Of a stretch of 36,535 bases of DNA, positions 31,877-36,535 are shown in pieces. Below the pieces are notes generated by a model, which did no database searches, was not told where the DNA came from, and saw nothing but the letters and a program-made list of their open reading frames with translations. Each line of letters starts with the position of its first letter. Positions within the stretch are counted from its first letter, which is position 1. Source of the DNA: Acidobacteriota bacterium (GTDB taxonomy: Bacteria; Acidobacteriota; UBA6911); contig JAFGSS010000104.1 in assembly GCA_016934555.1 (NCBI GenBank), forward strand, positions 1 to 36,535, read 5' to 3'. A program made the translations under genes and the position numbers.

Positions 31877-34827
31877 GATCCCAGCAACGCCCGGGCCTCC
31901 ACGAGGTCGCCCGTGCCGAAGCCTTCATCGAACATGCCGTAGAGGTGTTCGAGCCGGGCGCGCGCCTCGGCTTCCCCGTCCCGTTCCCTCATATATACGG
32001 CCAGGCTCGTCGCCGCCCGCAGTTCGAGCGAGAGGGCGCCCTGGTCATGGGCCGTGCGGATCGCCCGTTCGAAGCAGGCGGCCGGGTCCCGGTCGCCCCC
32101 CTCCCTGACGATGCGGCAGGCCAGCAATTCCCCCCGGATCCGGTGGAGTTCCGCGTCGTAGTGATGCATCCCGGTCCGATTCGACAGCTCCAGCCCCTTT
32201 TCGACGGTTTCCAGCCCCTCGGTCGTCGCTCCGGCCTCGAGGTCGACATCGGCCGCCAGGGCCAGCACGAGCGGGGCCAGGTTCGAGGCGCCGATGGCGT
32301 CGAAAACCTCCCGCGCCTTCCGCAGTTCCTCCCGTCCATGATGCGCCTGTCCGGTCCGGGACAGCGACCAGCCGCGCACTCCCGCCATCGGTGCCAGCCA
32401 CGATTCCGGCAGCCGGAGCTCGCGCGCCATGGAAAGGGACTCTTCGGCGCACTCGAGAGCCAGGGCGGGTTCCCGGCGTTCGAGGTGGATCCGCGCCTTG
32501 CAGAGCCCGGCGAAGATGACGGTCTCCGGTTGCCGTTCGGCGCGCGCCCGGGCCAGGATCCTCTCGATGCCCGCGAGCGCGCGGTCGGGGAAGCCGAGGC
32601 ACCACTCCGCGGTCGCCGCCATGCCGAAGCCGTGCGGCCTGGCGCTTTGCGCGAGGTGCCGCGCGGCCTCGGCGTAGTCCCCGCGGTCCATCAGGGTGGC
32701 CCCCATGCAGTAGTGGGAACGGTCGAGCAGCGCGGCCTCCCCGGCCGCCCGGGCCAGGTCGTGCATCCGCCCGGCCAGTTCCTGCGCGGCCCCGGCTTCG
32801 GCGTGGACCCAATGGTAGGACCACAGGCCCTGGAGCGCGGAGAAGAGAATCCCCCGCTGTTTCTCCCGGCGTTGCGGGTCCAGCTCGGAATGGAGGTCGC
32901 GCGCCCTCTCGTGAGCGAGCCGGACCTCCTCCGCCCCGATGCCGCGCGTGATCGCCATGGCCCCCCCCAGGGCGTTGTGGAGGCGCGCCTCGCTCTCGAT
33001 CGGGGCCGGAGCACCGGAGAGGCGGCCCAGCAGTTCGAGGCCGCGCTCCGCCGCCCGCAGGGCGTCCCGTCCGGCAAAGCGGGTAAGGGCGCTCTCAGCC
33101 GCCTCGGCGTAGAAGGAAAGGGCCTGTTCCGGTTCGCCCCCCCGGTCGTAGTGGCGCGCCAGCAGTGGAGCCGGATCCGCGCCGCCGTCGGGCCGGGTGC
33201 GTTCGATGTACCGGGCCGCCCTCAGGTGGAGACGCGCGCGCGTCGCGGCGGGAAGGAGCCGGTAGCAGACGTCGCGGCACAGCGCGTGGGGGAAACGGTA
33301 GCGGGCGCCGCCCCCGGGACCCGGATCGGGCGCGGGGGACAGGAGGCTGTGGCGCGCCGCGAGGTCCCGGAGCCGGGCGTCGACGCCCGCCTGCCCTTTC
33401 CGGACCAGGGCAGCCACGGCGGCGGCCGAAAACTCCTCCCCCGCGACGCTCGCGGCTTCGATCAATCCCCGGTCCTCCATCGTGCAGCGGTCGAGCTGCC
33501 GCTCGATGATGTGCCCGATGGTCGGGGGGACGATCCGGACCGCCTCGTCGGGCGGGGCATCGAGGGTCCAGCGCCCGTCGCGCCGCAGCAGGAGGCCGCG
33601 CTCGCGGAGATCGTCCAGCACCTTGGACGCGAACAAAGGATTGCCGCCGGTGCGCCGGGCGAGCCACGGGGCCAGTTCCCCCGGGAATCGGTGCCCGGGG
33701 AAGCGGCCCGCCAGGTAGTCGGCCATGTCCACCTCCGCGAGGGGGCCGAGAGTGAGGCTCAGGCACTGCCGGTGCGCGTCCAGTTCCTTCAGGATCTCCC
33801 CGAGGGGGTGGCCGTCGGCGGCCTCGCCCGTCCGGTAGGTGCCCACGAGCAGCAGCCGGGCCGGGCCGCGGCGCTGCGCCCAGCAGGAGACGAGGTCGAG
33901 CGTGGCGAGGTCGCTCCAGTGCAGGTCCTCCAGCACCAGGATGAGCGACCGGTCGGCCGTCAGCGCCTCCAGCGCCTCCGCCATCTCGCGCAGCATCCGC
34001 TGGCGCGAGGCGTCGAGCGTCGCCCGCCGCACTTTGGCGAAATCGGCCGCGGGGATCAGCGAGGGCATCTGGGCCAGCCACAGCGGCGCATGGCGGCGCA
34101 GGACGGGCACTACCGCCCGCCGGTGCGCCGAGCCGCCCAGGGCGGTTACCGCCTCGAGCACCGGCATGTAGGCCTCCCCGGCGCCGAGAGAGTTGAGGCA
34201 CTGGCCCCGGGCCACCATCGGCCGGAGGGCGCCCTGTCTGCCCGGCGCGGCGGGGGATACGCGGTCGACGAAGGTGTCCACGAGGCGCGTTTTCCCGATC
34301 CCCTGCTCCCCGCCGATGACGACCACCTGCCGCCGGCCCGCCACGGCTGCGGCCAGGGCGCGGCCGAGCTGGCCGAGCTCGGGCTCTCTCCCGACAAAAT
34401 GGTCTTCCGCCCTGTGGCCTTCGGCCGCGGCCCGCGGGGCGCCCTCTGCCGCCGGGGCTGCGGGCGCCCGGTCGCGTCCACCCGCCCCGATCTTGCGCGG
34501 GTTCCCGACCCTGGCGGTCCCGGCGACGAAGCGGTACCCCCGCCGGTGCACCGTCTCGACGAAGCGCGGCGCCTCCGCGCGGTCGTCCAGGGCGCGGCGG
34601 ATCTCGGCCACGCAGTGCTTGAGCGCCTCGTCCCCGACGTTGCACTCCCCCCAGACGGCGTTGAGCAGGTCGGTCTTCGTCACCAGCGCCCCCGGCCGCA
34701 GCGCCAGGTGGCGGAGCAGGGCGAACGTCTTCGGCCGCAGCCGCACCTTGTCCTCCCTCTTCCAGAGCACTTCGTTGGCGGGATCGAGGGTGAAGGCGTC
34801 GAATCGGATCGGCCGGTTATCGATCAT
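31873..34827 (-). CDS. Winged-helix, AAA/STAND-type ATPase and TPR regulator
   Basis: A 984-residue cytoplasmic regulator. Residues 1-105 are an OmpR/CadC-type winged helix (FDAFTLDPANEVLWK, LRPKTFALLRHLALRPG, RFVETVHRRGYRFVA). A variable linker leads to an ATPase that starts FVGREPELGQL (about 128), with Walker A GGEQGIGKTRLV (about 172) and Walker B LILVLEDLHWSD (about 292). From about residue 560 to the end are helical TPR-like repeats, the likely ligand or partner sensor. This layout is the MalT/AfsR-like signal-transduction ATPase class with an N-terminal DNA-binding domain. Its target is unknown; its own promoter carries phased repeats. ATG 34827 gives a normal winged-helix start. Confidence 0.88.
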   Translation of the reverse strand: MIDNRPIRFDAFTLDPANEVLWKREDKVRLRPKTFALLRHLALRPGALVTKTDLLNAVWGECNVGDEALKHCVAEIRRALDDRAEAPRFVETVHRRGYRFVAGTARVGNPRKIGAGGRDRAPAAPAAEGAPRAAAEGHRAEDHFVGREPELGQLGRALAAAVAGRRQVVVIGGEQGIGKTRLVDTFVDRVSPAAPGRQGALRPMVARGQCLNSLGAGEAYMPVLEAVTALGGSAHRRAVVPVLRRHAPLWLAQMPSLIPAADFAKVRRATLDASRQRMLREMAEALEALTADRSLILVLEDLHWSDLATLDLVSCWAQRRGPARLLLVGTYRTGEAADGHPLGEILKELDAHRQCLSLTLGPLAEVDMADYLAGRFPGHRFPGELAPWLARRTGGNPLFASKVLDDLRERGLLLRRDGRWTLDAPPDEAVRIVPPTIGHIIERQLDRCTMEDRGLIEAASVAGEEFSAAAVAALVRKGQAGVDARLRDLAARHSLLSPAPDPGPGGGARYRFPHALCRDVCYRLLPAATRARLHLRAARYIERTRPDGGADPAPLLARHYDRGGEPEQALSFYAEAAESALTRFAGRDALRAAERGLELLGRLSGAPAPIESEARLHNALGGAMAITRGIGAEEVRLAHERARDLHSELDPQRREKQRGILFSALQGLWSYHWVHAEAGAAQELAGRMHDLARAAGEAALLDRSHYCMGATLMDRGDYAEAARHLAQSARPHGFGMAATAEWCLGFPDRALAGIERILARARAERQPETVIFAGLCKARIHLERREPALALECAEESLSMARELRLPESWLAPMAGVRGWSLSRTGQAHHGREELRKAREVFDAIGASNLAPLVLALAADVDLEAGATTEGLETVEKGLELSNRTGMHHYDAELHRIRGELLACRIVREGGDRDPAACFERAIRTAHDQGALSLELRAATSLAVYMRERDGEAEARARLEHLYGMFDEGFGTGDLVEARALLGS

Positions 34828-34865
34828 GGCGCGGACATCGGAAACCGTAGAGTGACGGCAAAAAG

Positions 34866-34898
34866 GAAATTACACCGAAATTACACTATAGTTACATG
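34866..34898. promoter_or_regulatory. Three direct repeats with 11-bp period, candidate operator
   Basis: Three consecutive 11-bp units, GAAATTACACC, GAAATTACACT and ATAGTTACATG, place TTACA at 34870, 34881 and 34892, exactly 11 bp apart. OmpR/PhoB-type winged-helix proteins bind head-to-tail repeats with this helical period. They overlap the -10 box of the adjacent regulator gene. Confidence 0.7.
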
Positions 34899-34912
34899 AT
34901 TTATCAAATCAA
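34885..34912 (-). promoter_or_regulatory. Sigma70-type promoter of the winged-helix regulator
   Basis: On the minus strand TTGATT (34912-34907), a 16-bp spacer, and TATAGT (34890-34885). Transcription would start near 34878, giving a leader of about 50 nt. The -10 box lies within the phased repeats. Confidence 0.6.
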
Positions 34913-34927
34913 CTAATGTTATCAAAT
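34901..34927. repeat. Direct repeat TTATCAAAT, 18-bp period
   Basis: Identical 9-bp copies at 34901-34909 and 34919-34927. The first overlaps the -35 region of the minus-strand promoter. It may be a second regulator site or chance in an AT-rich stretch. Confidence 0.4.
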
Positions 34928-35168
34928 AAGCATTGTACTGAGTGCAGCTTGTTGATTCGTCCTTCTTGGCTATTGGTAGCGCAGCACTTTTCGGGCGCAA
35001 GGGAATAGTGTATCTCAAGCCCGTGACAGCGGTCTATCATTTTCGCCCTTGCCGCCAACAGCTTCTCCTGGCGAATCAATATTTTGCAATCGAGGAGCAA
35101 CCGAGCCGCAGCATGGGACTCTTCCCTGTGCTTCATCGGCCGGGGGGCCAAACCAAAGGAGATATTCT

Positions 35169-36535
35169 ATGAACGGGAAACGGAAACGATTCAGCATGGC
35201 CGGCCGGCTGGCTCTGGCGGCCATGATTGTGATGCTTTCCTTCACAACGATGGTCTTCGCCGAAGGGGGCGGGCGGTACGAGGTCAACCCCTGGTCCTTC
35301 GGCGTGATGGCGGACACCCAGTGGACCGTGGGCGAAGACCCTTCGGGCGAGAACCCGGAGTACGTCAGCGCGGCCCTGGCGCGGGCTTTCCAGCAGCAGT
35401 TCATCAACGCCGGGGTCAAATTGGTCGTCCAGGTGGGGGATCTGACCGATCGGGCCGGGGACGAGGGGTTTGTGGCCCGTGCCGCTGCGGCGCAGCCTCT
35501 GCTTGATGCCGGGATCGGGTTCTTCCCCCTGCGCGGCAACCACGAAACCTATGGCTACCTGTACGGCCGTGACCCCGACTGGAACGTGAACGTTCCCGGA
35601 TGGAGGGCCGCCTTCCCCCAGACCCAGGGGATGGGGACCGTCTACGGCGCCACCAATTTCAGCGCCCCCGACATCGACGACCTGGCCGGGCTCAGCTACT
35701 CCTTCGATTACGCGAACCAGACCGGGAGCGCGAGATTTGTCATCGTCGATGTGGAAGGCACGAAATTCATCCAAACCAGCGCAGAGGATCATCCCGTATA
35801 CGGCGAAGCATGGTTCTATCTGTATTGGACCATTTACAAGGCCACGGCAACGGTGCCGGGTGGGTCGATCCCGGAAGGGGCATGGTTCCGCGTCAGCAGT
35901 TCGGGCAGCCTGTCGACCACTTTCTACGGGTTCGAAGTCAACTGGCCGATTGATGTTTATGCCGCCAAAGTAAAATACGATATTGCCGGAACCGAATACT
36001 GGCCCGGGATGCAGCAAAACTGGATCGACGAGCGGCTCGACAAGAGCACGCGGGGGACGGAGCACGCCTTCGTATTTTCCCACCGCGGCCTGATGGGGGC
36101 CAACCACGCCGACGGTTTCTTCGGGAGTTCCCCGGCTTCGAAAGCCGCCACCCAGACGCCGTTCTACCGGAGCCTGATGGAAAACGGGGTGCGCTACATG
36201 CTTTCGGGCCATGACCACCTGCACAACCGCGCTCTCGTGACCGATCCCACCGGCCAGTTCCAGGTGCAGCAGATCATCCACATGGCCGGCAGCACCAAAT
36301 TCTACGCCGCCGCCGCGCTGGACGGCTTCAGCGGGGCGAAACCCCGGGAAACCCAGATTTCCCAGGAACTTTTCAACGTGGGGTACTATGTCTACAAAAT
36401 CGACGGCCCGCGCGTGACGGCCACCTACTATGGCGACCGGGTCAACGATTACCAGGATAACGAAGAATATCCTGACGGCGATGATTCCATCAACGGCAAG
36501 CTCTACCTGCCTCCCCTGGATTTCATCGAGAAGGA
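35169..36535 (+). CDS. Secreted calcineurin-like metallophosphoesterase, 3' end outside window
   Basis: The frame is open from ATG 35169 to the window edge, 455 codons without a stop. It begins with a signal peptide (RLALAAMIVMLSF, cleavage near TMVFA-EGG). The metallophosphoesterase motifs occur in order: MADTQW (usual DxH is DxQ here), VGDLTDR, RGNHE, SHRG and SGHDHLHN, so the dinuclear metal site looks largely intact. A less conserved insert of about 110 residues lies between RGNHE and SHRG. AAAGGAG is 7 nt before the ATG. The substrate is unknown; the divergent winged-helix regulator might control it. Confidence 0.9.
   Translation, partial: MNGKRKRFSMAGRLALAAMIVMLSFTTMVFAEGGGRYEVNPWSFGVMADTQWTVGEDPSGENPEYVSAALARAFQQQFINAGVKLVVQVGDLTDRAGDEGFVARAAAAQPLLDAGIGFFPLRGNHETYGYLYGRDPDWNVNVPGWRAAFPQTQGMGTVYGATNFSAPDIDDLAGLSYSFDYANQTGSARFVIVDVEGTKFIQTSAEDHPVYGEAWFYLYWTIYKATATVPGGSIPEGAWFRVSSSGSLSTTFYGFEVNWPIDVYAAKVKYDIAGTEYWPGMQQNWIDERLDKSTRGTEHAFVFSHRGLMGANHADGFFGSSPASKAATQTPFYRSLMENGVRYMLSGHDHLHNRALVTDPTGQFQVQQIIHMAGSTKFYAAAALDGFSGAKPRETQISQELFNVGYYVYKIDGPRVTATYYGDRVNDYQDNEEYPDGDDSINGKLYLPPLDFIEK

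Larger units (their letters stand above)
34828..35168. other. AT-richer divergent region between regulator and phosphoesterase
   Basis: These 341 bases are clearly richer in A and T than the genes around them, above all 34860-34980. They hold three phased TTACA repeats (34866-34898), a minus-strand promoter (34885-34912), two copies of TTATCAAAT (34901-34909 and 34919-34927) and a weak plus-strand promoter candidate, TTGTTG-N16-TATTGG (34949-34976). From 35000 to 35150 I see no feature; the phosphoesterase ribosome binding site ends the region. Confidence 0.6.

Noticed and set aside
31945-34899. Long open plus-strand frame opposite the winged-helix regulator
   Set aside because: It mirrors the regulator almost exactly; only the minus frame has winged-helix, Walker A and Walker B motifs in order.
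1-36535. CRISPR arrays, insertion sequences, prophage genes, tRNA or rRNA genes
   Set aside because: No regularly spaced repeats, transposase or phage motifs, or RNA-gene folds were seen; the only tandem repeat is the coding repeat in pilQ.

Overview
The window is high-GC DNA, densely coding on both strands, from a Gram-negative bacterium. It encodes type IV pili (pilMNOPQ with a secretin), the start of an MtrB/PioB-like outer-membrane barrel with multihaem cytochromes, and flagellar regulators (flhG, fliA, flgM). Gene content and housekeeping order (rplM-rpsI, rpsB-tsf-pyrH-frr, plsX-acpP-etfBA, pgpH-ybeY-corC-ribD) look most like Acidobacteriota or a deltaproteobacterium-like lineage. This placement is an inference; no rRNA gene is present to fix it. 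I see no tRNA, rRNA, CRISPR array, insertion sequence or prophage.

Layout. Bases 1-2640 (minus) hold a respiratory block: a metallophosphatase-fold tetrahaem cytochrome read through an in-frame UGA (a probable selenocysteine), then a decahaem MtrA/DmsE-type cytochrome, then the start of an MtrB/PioB-like porin cut by the window edge. Bases 2942-7988 (plus) carry a TPR membrane protein, yceD-rpmF, plsX, acpP and etfB-etfA. Bases 8041-13299 (plus) are a tight run pgpH-ybeY-corC-like-ribD whose end overlaps convergent thiE. Bases 13952-19008 (minus) are the pilMNOPQ operon. Bases 19451-26471 (plus) are translation and nucleotide genes (rplM, rpsI, rpsB, tsf, pyrH, frr, efp) and speA. Bases 26484-29298 (minus) are argH and an NtrC-type response regulator that has lost its sigma54-contact loop. 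Bases 29896-31876 (plus) are flhG-fliA-flgM. Bases 31873-34827 (minus) are a large winged-helix/ATPase/TPR regulator. A secreted metallophosphoesterase runs off the right end (plus).

How the parts work together. The cytochromes and porin suggest electron export across the outer membrane, with a selenium-dependent periplasmic redox protein in the same block. EtfAB feeds electrons from acyl-CoA-type dehydrogenases into respiration. FlhG, sigma28 and FlgM form a flagellar control module divergent from the loop-less response regulator.

Most notable observations: (1) the probable new or unannotated selenoprotein with a CGU motif at 2485-2493, a strong ribosome binding site at the upstream ATG and a SECIS-like hairpin just after the UGA; (2) three TTACA repeats at an exact 11-bp period lying across the promoter of the winged-helix regulator; (3) the GAFTGA-deleted response regulator with a 9-7-9 palindrome upstream; (4) an EF-P whose tip residue is Asn rather than the modifiable Lys or Arg.
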